A DNA stretch of 9,133 nt from Patescibacteria group bacterium (GCA_018813805.1 JAHJAP010000080.1:1-9133); one strand, 5' to 3'; counted from the first letter of the stretch, positions 1 through 6,384 are shown. Notes: generated from the sequence alone by a model not told the origin. Program-made: numbers and translations.

Positions 1-5
1 CAATT

Positions 6-50
6 TGTCAAAAAATTATTTTTAATTGTCAACGGGAAGTTAAAATGTCA
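6..50. repeat. Candidate insertion-sequence end with three TGTCA repeats
   Basis: TGTCA occurs three times in direct orientation, at 6-10, 27-31 and 46-50, so the steps are 21 and 19 bases (about two helical turns). It lies just beyond the 3' end of a transposase remnant. Some integrase-core transposons begin with TG and carry spaced TGTCA-type transposase sites at their ends, so this may be the outer end of the same element, starting near base 6. No target duplication can be checked because the window begins here. Chance recurrence of a 5-mer in A+T-rich DNA is possible. Confidence 0.3.
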
Positions 51-120
51 TACTCAGTGATTTTTTAAGAATTAAAATTTTTGAATATTTTCTTCAAAAA
101 ATGAAAGTATAAAATGCGTT

Positions 121-636
121 TTAAGAAACGTTTGGGAGTTGGGGTGGTGTTTGATATCTTTTAGTACGTGTTGTCAAAATAAACTTTCTTCTCCAAGGAT
201 GGTTAACTGGCGGTATGTAGATGACGCGTTGGTTAGCCGCCAAAACCCATGGTTGTTTTTGTTTTCTTGGCCGTTCTGGCAATAACATATAATTCAGATA
301 CTTTCCCCTAAGACGAATATGGATAGCATCGCCAATTCTCTCTTCCATAATCACATTGTCTTTTTTCTGAACCGTGGCAGATTGATCTTTAGTTAGCTGA
401 TACCATTGGTTATTGAAACTTATGGTAAAGTCATTATGCACTATCCGTTTAGTCTGTTTGGAAAAAATACTTTCCAGCTCTTTTGTTTCTTTGAAGGATA
501 GCTTTTTATGCAGGTCAATTTTATTCCTTGGCTGAACACTGAATTGCCGATTGAATTTTGGAATAAATATATCCCTTAAAAAAACATTGGCTTGGACAAT
601 TGTTGAGATGTTGGCCAGTCGCAATTCTTTAATCAA
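121..636 (-). pseudogene. C-terminal remnant of an integrase-core (ISNCY/IS1202-like) transposase
   Basis: The 171-residue frame resembles the end of DDE integrase-core transposases of the ISNCY/IS1202 type. It has the linker FIPKFNRQFSVQPRN (about residues 25-39), then a small beta-rich domain with NDFTISFNNQWYQL (68-81) and IHIRLRGKYLNY (105-116), and a basic PWRRKF tail. Complete members are about 400-450 residues. The helix-turn-helix and the catalytic DDE core are absent. The first codon is TTG with an in-frame TAA just upstream, so no credible start exists and the piece cannot be active. Its broken end at 637 coincides exactly with the edge of the palindrome at 637-809, which suggests that insertion or recombination there removed the front. 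The family call is from motif recall; the transposase C-terminal nature is fairly secure. Confidence 0.72.
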
Positions 637-809
637 TAGACTTGTTGCTTAATAAGTTTCTACTGCAATTTCCAAATTTTGGTAAATTTTTCACAAATTT
701 TTTCGCTAATTTACAATATCCATATTATCCATATTCCACAAAAATTTTATAAAAAATGTGCGCAAAATTTGGAAATTTCGTGCATAAAGCTTATTAAGCG
801 ACAAGTCTA
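637..809. mobile_element. MITE-like imperfect palindrome of about 173 bp
   Basis: The two ends are long inverted repeats. Bases 638-659 match the reverse complement of 787-808 at about 20 of 22 positions. The similarity continues inward on both sides through a shared AATTTCCAAATTTT core (about 666-682 and 765-780), giving arms of roughly 60 bp with mismatches. Both outer ends carry the dinucleotide TA, as a TA target duplication would leave, although TA also belongs to the palindrome. It encodes nothing. It sits between a beheaded transposase and the 3' end of the surface-protein gene, whose TAG stop (807-809) is supplied by the element's terminus. A non-autonomous miniature element is the best reading; the remnant of a larger element's ends is the alternative. 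Confidence 0.6.
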
Positions 810-1994
810 ATGTGAGCGAGAGTTAAAAATATTTTTCTTTATCATTAAACCAATTAATAAAATAATGGTCCCGATAGCAATAATTAATAAATACTTAAAC
901 AATTCTAATTTTTTATTCCTGCTTGCCACTTCCCATTCATTATTAACTGCTACTTCGCCTAAAACTTTGCCAACATCTGCTGCTTGATTTTGGATTATTA
1001 CATCATCATTAGAACGGGGCATTAATTTTAAACCAGATTGCGTTTTAGCGACTATGCCAGTGATAGCATAAGTTTTACCTTTTTCAACGCTGGATGGTTT
1101 AATGCCTGTTGCTTGCTTAATATAAACCTCTATTTCATCATTACCATCATCTAAATAAACAGTTGAACTTTTTCTGTCAGTTACTTCTCCTGTTATGGAA
1201 ACTAATTGTCCAAGATATTCTTCGCTAAATTGATCGGAATTTAAAACTTTGGCTATTGGCGCGATTTGATGTTCTATAATTTTAATATCAGCTAAATTTT
1301 TTGTTTTTAAACGAGCCTGTCCGTTAATTTCAGATAGTTCGCCAGCAACCTCAACATAATCGCCAACTTTAAGCAGACTGGGAAATTCTTTTTTGTAATT
1401 ATAAATTTGCAAACCAGGCGACCCAACAATATAAAAATATTGCGTTCCCAAAACACCGGGCAAAACAGCTACTTTACCTTTGACTTTTAGTAAATCTCCA
1501 ATCTCGCATTGACTTATTTTTTCCAAAGTTGTCACGATAATATTATTTTTATTGTTTTTACTAATTTTTATTCCAGCTGCTTGATTCTCAATCCCATACT
1601 GACTTTTCGCGACATTTATTATATTTTCAGCTTCTGGTGTTTTCGCTGTTGTCCAAAACCATTTTTCATTTTCCCCGCGGGCGTAAGCTTCATCTTGAAT
1701 TGCTTCTGTATATTTTACTTGATCAACTAATCCGTCGTTATCATTATATAAACTAATAACATCAGAAGTATTTTTAAAAGCCAGCTTGCTTTCTTTGTTA
1801 GTTAATAAATAAAAATTTTCCATATCTATCCATGAATCATTTTTAAATTTATATTTGCCATTACTGTTTTCTATTTGCCAATTTTTAAGATTAATTTTAT
1901 CAGAACTTTTATTTTTCAACTCCAGCCATTCGTTATTTTCATCAATGCCTTTTGGGTTAGGAAAAATTTCATTAATAATTATCTCCTCTGACAA
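807..1994 (-). CDS. Downstream half of a split surface protein: lamin-tail domain, two OB folds, membrane anchor
   Basis: The 395-residue frame starts with a lamin-tail domain (about residues 4-125; IIINEIFPNPKG, NEWLELKN). Two OB-fold-like modules follow (about 160-240, with LLKVKGKV and KVGDYVEVAGELSEING; about 250-335, with LVSITGEVTD and YAITGIVA), and then one transmembrane helix (about 367-385) with a short basic tail. There is no signal peptide, and the only start is TTG inside the upstream gene, overlapping it by 16 bases. Adding one G to the G8 tract at 2007-2014 joins it in frame to the upstream gene, giving one protein of about 1012 residues with a signal peptide at the front and a membrane anchor at the back. 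I therefore treat it as the 3' part of one gene. Such proteins are common in candidate-phyla bacteria; the ligand is unknown. The TAG stop comes from the adjacent MITE-like element, so a few native C-terminal residues may be lost. Confidence 0.75.
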   Translation of the reverse strand: MSEEIIINEIFPNPKGIDENNEWLELKNKSSDKINLKNWQIENSNGKYKFKNDSWIDMENFYLLTNKESKLAFKNTSDVISLYNDNDGLVDQVKYTEAIQDEAYARGENEKWFWTTAKTPEAENIINVAKSQYGIENQAAGIKISKNNKNNIIVTTLEKISQCEIGDLLKVKGKVAVLPGVLGTQYFYIVGSPGLQIYNYKKEFPSLLKVGDYVEVAGELSEINGQARLKTKNLADIKIIEHQIAPIAKVLNSDQFSEEYLGQLVSITGEVTDRKSSTVYLDDGNDEIEVYIKQATGIKPSSVEKGKTYAITGIVAKTQSGLKLMPRSNDDVIIQNQAADVGKVLGEVAVNNEWEVASRNKKLELFKYLLIIAIGTIILLIGLMIKKNIFNSRSH

Positions 1995-3844
1995 TGGTTT
2001 GAATTTCCCCCCCCTGACAAGGGGGGTAGGGGGGTTTGTTCATTCATGCTTAATTCATCAACGCTACCAACAACTTTCACACTTTTAATTTTTTCCGCTT
2101 TGTCTTTCCCATCGCTTACTTCCAACTTCACTTTATATATCCCAATTTTTAAATAAGTGTGTTCTGTATTAACTAAATTATTTTTAAAACCATCGCCAAA
2201 ATCCCAGTTGAATTTTAAGCTGTCACCATCTTGGTCGTCTGTGTCAGAGCTGTCAAAAATTACCGGTGTTTTAATTAAAACTTCTTTCGGCATATTAAAA
2301 TCAACTTCAGGCGCGTGGTTAATTATCTTAAACACATTCATCGCTCCTTGAGTCGGCGTCTCGCTCCATCCCCACTCTTTTTCTCCCCCTTGATAAAGGG
2401 GGGTGGAGGGATTTTTATTTAAATTATAGCTCCAACCTTCTTTAACATTTTTATATTTTACTGTTTGGATTGGCTTATCTGCTAAAGGTTGAAATAATTT
2501 TATTTGTCCTTGATCATTATGCAAAACAATTTTAGTCAATGGTCTGAAAAAAGATAGATATTCGCCAGCTTTAATCATTGCGCTGGTAGCGATTTTTTCA
2601 AAATTAATTTTCTTATTATCTTTATTGCTTAAACTCCAGCCCGTTAAATTAACATCTCTTGAACCAGCATTATAAATTTCAATAAATTCCAATTTTGTAT
2701 CATCACCAACTGGATTTGGCAATATCTCGGAAATAAAAACGTCATTGCTAAAATCAAATTTAGCTTTAGCTTCCATGCGGACTTCGTCTTCAGCCTGAAT
2801 AATATTACTAGCATTTTTAGTCGGCTTAATAGTAACGCTAAAGTCATTCAAATTATTATAAGTATTATATCCGTCAAATTTTCTAGCAACACTAAATGGA
2901 TCTCTGGCAACAGGCGCGTTATTGCTTTTATCACCATCATCCCAATCCCCATATGCCGCTTGATCAATTATTTTTCCGCCTAAATCATATAAAATAATAA
3001 TATCGCCATCATTGTTTAAATTACCAGCTGGTTTTTCAATTACTTTATAACGATCAGGACCATTAACGCCGATTATACCTTCTAGTTTTGTTTTTGACTT
3101 GCTGCCTTCTTCAATCCACCAGCCAGTTAAATCAATTTTCATGTCAGTTTTATTATATAGTTCAACCCATTCTACTTCATTGTCAGCAGGATCAGACACA
3201 AATTCGTTAATTAAAACATCGCCAAATGTGTAAGTCGTTTGAATAATAACGGTTGACGTTGGGGTAGTTTCTCGAGTATCTGTTGGCGTTAATTCCTGTG
3301 AAGAAGACGCAAACGCTATGCTGTTGACTGTTCTAGGCGTGCCCCCAACATTTTGACTGGTTTGCCAAGCGCCATTATCCTTACGCTCCATGGTTTTTTT
3401 CGTTGTGTTGTCTCCTCCTTGCCAGCCATTGTTAGCATCAACCGAATCTATCAATGTTTGTTCTTGATCACGCAAACCCAAAAATTCGCCATTATTACTT
3501 AAAGCGCCGACATAAATTATATCAGCATTAATATCAGGCGCGCTGGTATCATCAGTGCGTTCTAACAAAAAATAGCCTGCGGAAGAAATTGTACCAGATA
3601 GATTAATTAATAGCGTGCCGTCTTGCGCAACTAAATTCCAACCATTTAAATTAATATCGCGACTAGTGGTATTTTTTAATTCCAACCATTCATCATTAAC
3701 GCTGGCTGTCGTACCCATCCAAGCGATTTCGTTGATTACTACTTCTCCAAAATTTGCGGCATTACTAAATTTAATCAGAACGCAAAAAAATCCCGCGCTA
3801 ATCAGCAGCAGGATTAAAAAACTTTTTAAAACTATTTTTAGCAT
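1979..3844 (-). CDS. Exported multi-lamin-tail and PKD domain surface protein (upstream half of a split gene)
   Basis: I choose ATG at 3844 (621 residues), because it directly begins a signal peptide: MLKIVLK, a hydrophobic core at about 7-24, and cleavage near SNAA. An upstream in-frame ATG at 3883 would add 13 residues ahead of the signal. Three lamin-tail domains follow, at about 33-148 (VVINEIAWMG, EWLELKN), 208-340 (VLINEFVSDP, EWVELYN) and 368-490 (VFISEILPNP, EFIEIYN), with a Ser/Thr-rich linker at about 180-205. A PKD domain lies at about 510-590 (FDSSDTDDQDGDSLKFNWDF, TYLKIGIYKVKLEVSDG). The protein should be outside the cell, where lamin-tail and PKD modules usually mediate binding. 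The last residues (after PLPPLSGGG) are out-of-frame sequence beyond a G8 tract; one extra G continues into the next lamin-tail domain. Two dispersed G/C repeats are translated within it. Confidence 0.85.
   Translation of the reverse strand: MLKIVLKSFLILLLISAGFFCVLIKFSNAANFGEVVINEIAWMGTTASVNDEWLELKNTTSRDINLNGWNLVAQDGTLLINLSGTISSAGYFLLERTDDTSAPDINADIIYVGALSNNGEFLGLRDQEQTLIDSVDANNGWQGGDNTTKKTMERKDNGAWQTSQNVGGTPRTVNSIAFASSSQELTPTDTRETTPTSTVIIQTTYTFGDVLINEFVSDPADNEVEWVELYNKTDMKIDLTGWWIEEGSKSKTKLEGIIGVNGPDRYKVIEKPAGNLNNDGDIIILYDLGGKIIDQAAYGDWDDGDKSNNAPVARDPFSVARKFDGYNTYNNLNDFSVTIKPTKNASNIIQAEDEVRMEAKAKFDFSNDVFISEILPNPVGDDTKLEFIEIYNAGSRDVNLTGWSLSNKDNKKINFEKIATSAMIKAGEYLSFFRPLTKIVLHNDQGQIKLFQPLADKPIQTVKYKNVKEGWSYNLNKNPSTPLYQGGEKEWGWSETPTQGAMNVFKIINHAPEVDFNMPKEVLIKTPVIFDSSDTDDQDGDSLKFNWDFGDGFKNNLVNTEHTYLKIGIYKVKLEVSDGKDKAEKIKSVKVVGSVDELSMNEQTPLPPLSGGGNSNHCQRR
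2007..2040. repeat. Dispersed C/G palindromic repeat, copy B, containing the G8 tract
   Basis: On the plus strand a run of eight C is followed by TGACAA, six G, TA and six G, forming a hairpin with a C6/G6 stem. On the coding strand it reads as TPLPPLSGGG within the surface protein. It matches copy A at 2383-2416 in layout (C run, short A/T-rich loop, G run, T[A/G]G-rich tail, T run). The G8 tract (C8 at 2007-2014) is where the two halves of the gene change frame. Confidence 0.65.
2383..2416. repeat. Dispersed C/G palindromic repeat, copy A
   Basis: This copy has a C run, the loop TTGATAAA, six G, TGGAGGG and then a T run. It is the same pattern as copy B at 2007-2040 and folds into the same hairpin. 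It is translated in frame as NPSTPLYQGGE in the linker between the third lamin-tail domain and the PKD domain. Short hairpin repeats of this type that encode PLPPL/TPLYQGG-like peptides are familiar dispersed elements in many genomes (recall, not searched). Both copies lie in inter-domain linkers, as expected for insertions that were tolerated. Confidence 0.6.
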
Positions 3845-3860
3845 AAATATAGTAAAAATT

Positions 3861-4117
3861 ATTAAATTCATGCACCAATTCACCAGACATTAATACGCTC
3901 GCCATATTAATGGTTTCGTAATGATGCGACTGCGAGCTACTTTCAATTCTATATCCTGCTAATAAAAGTATTGCTTCACATCCCAATCTTATTGAATCAT
4001 AAATGTTGCCATAAATAATATATTCATCTCCCGTTCTCAGCAAATTGCCTTTTCTAAAGTTAAAAACTCTAAACGCTTTTGTAAGTTTAGCTCTTACATC
4101 CTGATTAAGGTGGTCTC
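3861..4117 (-). pseudogene. Remnant resembling a HEPN-domain protein, truncated at both ends
   Basis: An open frame runs from just after a TGA at about 4118 into the start of the surface-protein gene. It translates to a helical sequence with NIYDSIRLGCEAILLLAGYR followed by SSSQSHHYETINMASVLMSGELVHEF. This pattern (acidic helix, hydrophobic GYR turn, HH, then a second helix) resembles small HEPN-type proteins. There is no ATG in frame at the front. The expected terminal helix with the R-x(4-6)-H type motif is missing: after HEF the frame runs into sequence that becomes the signal peptide of the downstream gene. HEPN proteins are often RNases or toxin partners. I see a fragment with no likely activity, and the family call is tentative. 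The remaining bases up to 4164 hold nothing I can name. Confidence 0.42.
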
Positions 4118-4164
4118 ACGCTACATTTGTTAAACTTTGGCTAATATTAAATTTTATTTTTAGC

Positions 4165-4851
4165 CTAGCTAATCACTGTGCCATTGAATTTTTTTCCAGC
4201 CAAACAATTTTTTAAATTTTCTATATTCTTTCCGTTCATAATTATTACTACCATGCCCAACTCCTGTGATTTTTTGGCAGCGATCGGATCAAATGGCGCG
4301 TTTAGTCCAGGATCCCATTTATTGCCTACTAATTTTCTAAATTCTTGCCAAGTCATCTTGGTTTTAATTTTCGCGTTTTTATGTTTGTTCGGATCCTTAT
4401 CATAAACATAATCAATGTTGGATAAATTTATTATGGTTTTTACACCATACTCTTGGGCAATCATAGCAGCCACATAATCAGTTGACCAACCTGGCTTCCA
4501 GCCAGAGGCTATTATAATTTTTTTCTTGCTAAATAATCTAAAAGTTGGATTTTTAATAATTTCCGGGTTAGCCTGATCTCTAAAAATCGTTCGCAAAAGA
4601 TGAGCATTCAGTCTGGTTGCGTGAATCCCCAACCAATCCAAGTCTTCTCTCCCAATTTTTACCACCCTGCTGGCCGCTGTTACATAATTTCTTGAGGTTC
4701 TGCCCCCGCCGGCAATCAAAAAAAATTTACAACTTTTTTTTATTTCTTGTAAAATCAAGGCACGAAATTTCTGTAAATAATGCCAATCAACGCCTTCAGA
4801 CGGCACGATCAATGATCCTCCAATTGAAATAATATAAGTCTTTTTTCGCAT
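4165..4851 (-). CDS. pyrH: UMP kinase, archaeal-type amino-acid-kinase fold
   Basis: It catalyses ATP-dependent phosphorylation of UMP to UDP in pyrimidine nucleotide synthesis in the cytoplasm. The 228-residue product opens with the family's phosphate-binding strand and turn IISIGGSLI. It then shows FFLIAGGGRTSRNY (second glycine loop), DWLGIHATRLNAHLLR, ASGWKPGWSTDYVAAMIAQ, and INLSNIDYVYDKDPNKHKNA followed by DPIAAKKSQELGMVVIIMNG, all typical of PyrH. The IISIGGS opening and the spacing match the archaeal-type subgroup found in many candidate-phyla bacteria rather than the usual bacterial LKLSGE form. I choose ATG at 4851; the longer frame to 4863 starts with TTG. No clear Shine-Dalgarno is visible. 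It is the only housekeeping gene in the window and marks the edge of the island. Other members of the kinase superfamily are possible but less likely. Confidence 0.85.
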   Translation of the reverse strand: MRKKTYIISIGGSLIVPSEGVDWHYLQKFRALILQEIKKSCKFFLIAGGGRTSRNYVTAASRVVKIGREDLDWLGIHATRLNAHLLRTIFRDQANPEIIKNPTFRLFSKKKIIIASGWKPGWSTDYVAAMIAQEYGVKTIINLSNIDYVYDKDPNKHKNAKIKTKMTWQEFRKLVGNKWDPGLNAPFDPIAAKKSQELGMVVIIMNGKNIENLKNCLAGKKFNGTVIS

Positions 4852-4871
4852 AATTTTATGCAAAATACAAC

Positions 4872-4888
4872 ATCCCTTATGGCGGGAT
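4872..4888. repeat. Short inverted repeat upstream of the UMP kinase
   Basis: ATCCC (4872-4876) and GGGAT (4884-4888) form a 5-bp stem with a 7-base loop just ahead of the kinase start. It could be a weak terminator for the upstream operon or part of the kinase leader. No T run follows it on the minus strand, so I do not call it a terminator. Confidence 0.25.
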
Positions 4889-4905
4889 ATCCTAAACTTT
4901 GCGCG

Positions 4906-4980
4906 AACATTTTTCGCCGCCTACGGCGACGAAGGAAAGTCTCCGTGATTTGCGGCTCGTCCGCAAGCGGACTCGCCGCG
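4906..4980. repeat. G/C-rich double-hairpin block abutting the TIR-like gene
   Basis: This block is sharply G/C-rich against its A+T-rich surroundings. It contains CGCCG-CCTA-CGGCG (4915-4928) and a longer hairpin at 4952-4979: GCGGC and GTCCGC pair with GCGGAC and GCCGC across a two-base mismatch, with a two-base centre. It starts exactly where recognisable TIR-like coding sequence stops (4981). Its composition and twin palindromes suggest an inserted dispersed repeat or the footprint of an excised element. I do not recognise the family. Confidence 0.5.
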
Positions 4981-5021
4981 ACTTTTGACAATTTTAAGTT
5001 TTTCTATTTGTCCATTTCTTG

Positions 5022-5387
5022 TTATCGACCAATCTTCAAATGGATTTTTTCCTTTGCTGCTCGTAAGACCCTTGCTATTTTTTGGTTGTGAACATAAATG
5101 CCCAAAAGACCATTTCCTTTTTTATGGCTACTCGTTATTTCGTAGTTTATCCATTTTCTGCCAGCAGTGGTTGACCCAATTAAAACAACTGTTACTGATG
5201 TTCCGTCTAATTGGTTATCAATCCATTTTTCTATTTCGGAATCTTGTTTTTTCTTTACTTCTTCCCACTCGACAGAATCAAAAAACCCAGCTGATTTTCT
5301 GTCTTGCGTAACCCAACTATTTCTTATTTGGGAAGCTCTCCAACAGTCGGGAGCATAATGAAAACTAAAAAATGTTTTTCTCGCCAT
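5022..5387 (-). CDS. TIR-like (DUF1863/ThsB-type) domain protein, frameshifted near the C-terminus
   Basis: Residues 1-101 match the TIR-like DUF1863 family, which includes Thoeris ThsB: MARKTFFSFHYAPDCWRA, RNSWVTQDR, AGFFDSVEWEEVKKK, IEKWIDNQLDGTSVTVVLIG and RKWINYEI, then GNGLLGIYVHN. In Thoeris, ThsB makes a nucleotide signal from NAD after phage sensing. The glutamate of NYEI (E83) is the plausible active-site residue here (inference). After HNQK the frame leaves the family. One extra A in the A6 run at 5078-5083 instead gives NSKGLTSSKGKNPFEDW and continues to KIVKS at 4981, the family's usual continuation. Beyond that the last part of the domain is lost at the G/C block. It begins 13 nt after the membrane-protein gene and is the last gene of the operon. 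Activity of the present frame is doubtful. Confidence 0.8.
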   Translation of the reverse strand: MARKTFFSFHYAPDCWRASQIRNSWVTQDRKSAGFFDSVEWEEVKKKQDSEIEKWIDNQLDGTSVTVVLIGSTTAGRKWINYEITSSHKKGNGLLGIYVHNQKIARVLRAAKEKIHLKIGR

Positions 5388-5400
5388 AATTTTATTTTAA

Positions 5401-5773
5401 CTAATATATGATAAAAAATGCTATGCCAACCAAAGGCAGATAGAAAACCAAAAGAGTTGTAGAAAACATCGCAAAAATAAGAGTATTTTTCTTGAGTTTT
5501 TGATACTCACTTATATCCATAGAAAAATCAACCTCCTCCTCTTTTAGTTTTCTAACATAATTATACAAATCTCTGTATGAACGCTCTTGGGATAGAAAAT
5601 ATCCGTCTAAAATCCAAAAAATAGAAAACATAGCCAGGACTATTGTTTTTTGAAAACAACGCAAGTAGTGCCCCAATCATGGTGATTGTCCAACCTCTTA
5701 GAAAAAATAAATTGCCAGCCATTCGACCGATAATCGTTTGTATAAATTCAAGATGTTTTCGTTTATTTTCCAT
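5401..5773 (-). pseudogene. Small three-helix membrane protein partner of the TIR-like gene, frameshifted
   Basis: Two frames join into one protein of about 123-130 residues. The first starts at ATG 5773 (MENKRKHLEFIQTIIGRMAG, then a helix at about 22-42, GWTITMIGALLALF). The second contributes MFSIFWILDGYFLSQERSYR (second helix), a charged loop with VDFSMDISEYQKLKKN, and a third helix ending FFIIY. The parts fit a small membrane-protein family that I recall lying beside TIR-like proteins (recall, unverified). The frame change lies between about 5630 and 5652: dropping one A from the A6 at 5646-5651, or one base of GG just after it, restores the frame. The start overlaps the methyltransferase stop by 11 bases, implying translational coupling. 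The downstream frame has only a TTG start. A role as a membrane effector is an inference from its neighbour. Confidence 0.65.
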
Positions 5774-6229
5774 AATTTTTTACTCTATCATTTGATAAAT
5801 CAACATATTTTTTCTCTTTTTCAATTCCAATCCAGTTCCTACCAAGCGCTTTTGCTACCACTGCTGTTGTTCCACTTCCTAGAAATGGATCAAGAATTAA
5901 ATCACCTTTGTTGCTCGCTGTTAGCAAGATTTGCTGGATAAGTTTCAACGGCTTTTGTGTTGGATGTGCCTTTATCCCATTTACATCTTTTAATCTTTCT
6001 TGCCCTCTGCACAGACCAAAAATCCAATCTGTATCCTTCATTTGTTTTCCACCATTCATTTTTTCAAAAATTCATAATTGAAAGTATATCCTTTAGAATT
6101 TTTATCTTTGACAAACCAAATTATTGTTTCGTGATTATTTGTAAATCTTCGTCCGTTAAGGTTTGGCAGTGCGTCAATTTTTACCCAAATTACATCATTT
6201 AAAAACCAAAAATTTATTTTAATCTTTTT
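5763..6229 (-). pseudogene. C-terminal half of a beta-class N4/N6 DNA methyltransferase, frameshifted
   Basis: The fragment reads FWFLNDVIWVKIDALPNLNG, RRFTNNHETIIWFVKDK and YTFNYEFLKK. One missing A in the A6 run at 6059-6064 then puts it out of frame, and it resumes as MNGGKQMKDTDWIFGLCRG, KAHPTQKPLKLIQQIL, LDPFLGSGTTAVVAKALGR and IGIEKEKKYVDLSNDRV. The HPTQKP and DPFxGSGTT (AdoMet-binding) motifs identify the class. The front half, including the catalytic [D/S]PPY motif and any start codon, is absent: homology begins right at the stop of the DinD-like gene (6214). It was probably the cognate modification enzyme of the TdeIII-type nuclease upstream, plausibly an N4-cytosine enzyme. As it stands it cannot methylate. 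The open 3' frame alone is 98 residues (5763-6059). Confidence 0.8.
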
Positions 6230-6384
6230 TTATCTTCTGATTTTCGCAAATAATTTTCTTTTGATACGATAGGTCTGCCTAATTCTCTTTCTGTTTGTTT
6301 TCGGGCATTTCCCGCAACGCTCCCACCTCTCTCCGCAACCTTTTTATTTTTTACAAATGTATCTGGCTTTTCTTGCTGAGAGAT
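6214..6384 (-). pseudogene. C-terminal 56 codons of the DinD-like gene, beyond an in-frame stop
   Basis: Directly after the TAA at 6385-6387 the same frame stays open for 56 codons to a second TAA at 6214-6216. It encodes the family's conserved tail: FVKNKKVAERGGSVAGNARK, QTERELGRPIVSKENYLR. With it the protein would be 278 residues, close to E. coli DinD (about 274). The tail shows no further damage, so the stop is recent or an artefact; a single base change such as GAA to TAA would explain it. Confidence 0.72.

Noticed and set aside
3615..3893. Plus-strand open frame with hydrophobic segments over the surface-protein start
   Set aside because: It is antisense to a clear signal peptide and lamin-tail domain and has no family features of its own; the same holds for the other plus-strand frames.
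4139..4165. GGCTAA/TTAGCC inverted repeat after the UMP kinase as a terminator
   Set aside because: Six-base stem with a 15-base A+T-rich loop and no T run after it on the transcribed strand; too weak to call.
6059..6064. Programmed -1 ribosomal frameshift in the methyltransferase
   Set aside because: The site reads G AAA AAA, not the strong A AAA AAG heptamer. No clear stimulator was found, and the front half of the enzyme is missing anyway, so a programmed event would not make an active enzyme.
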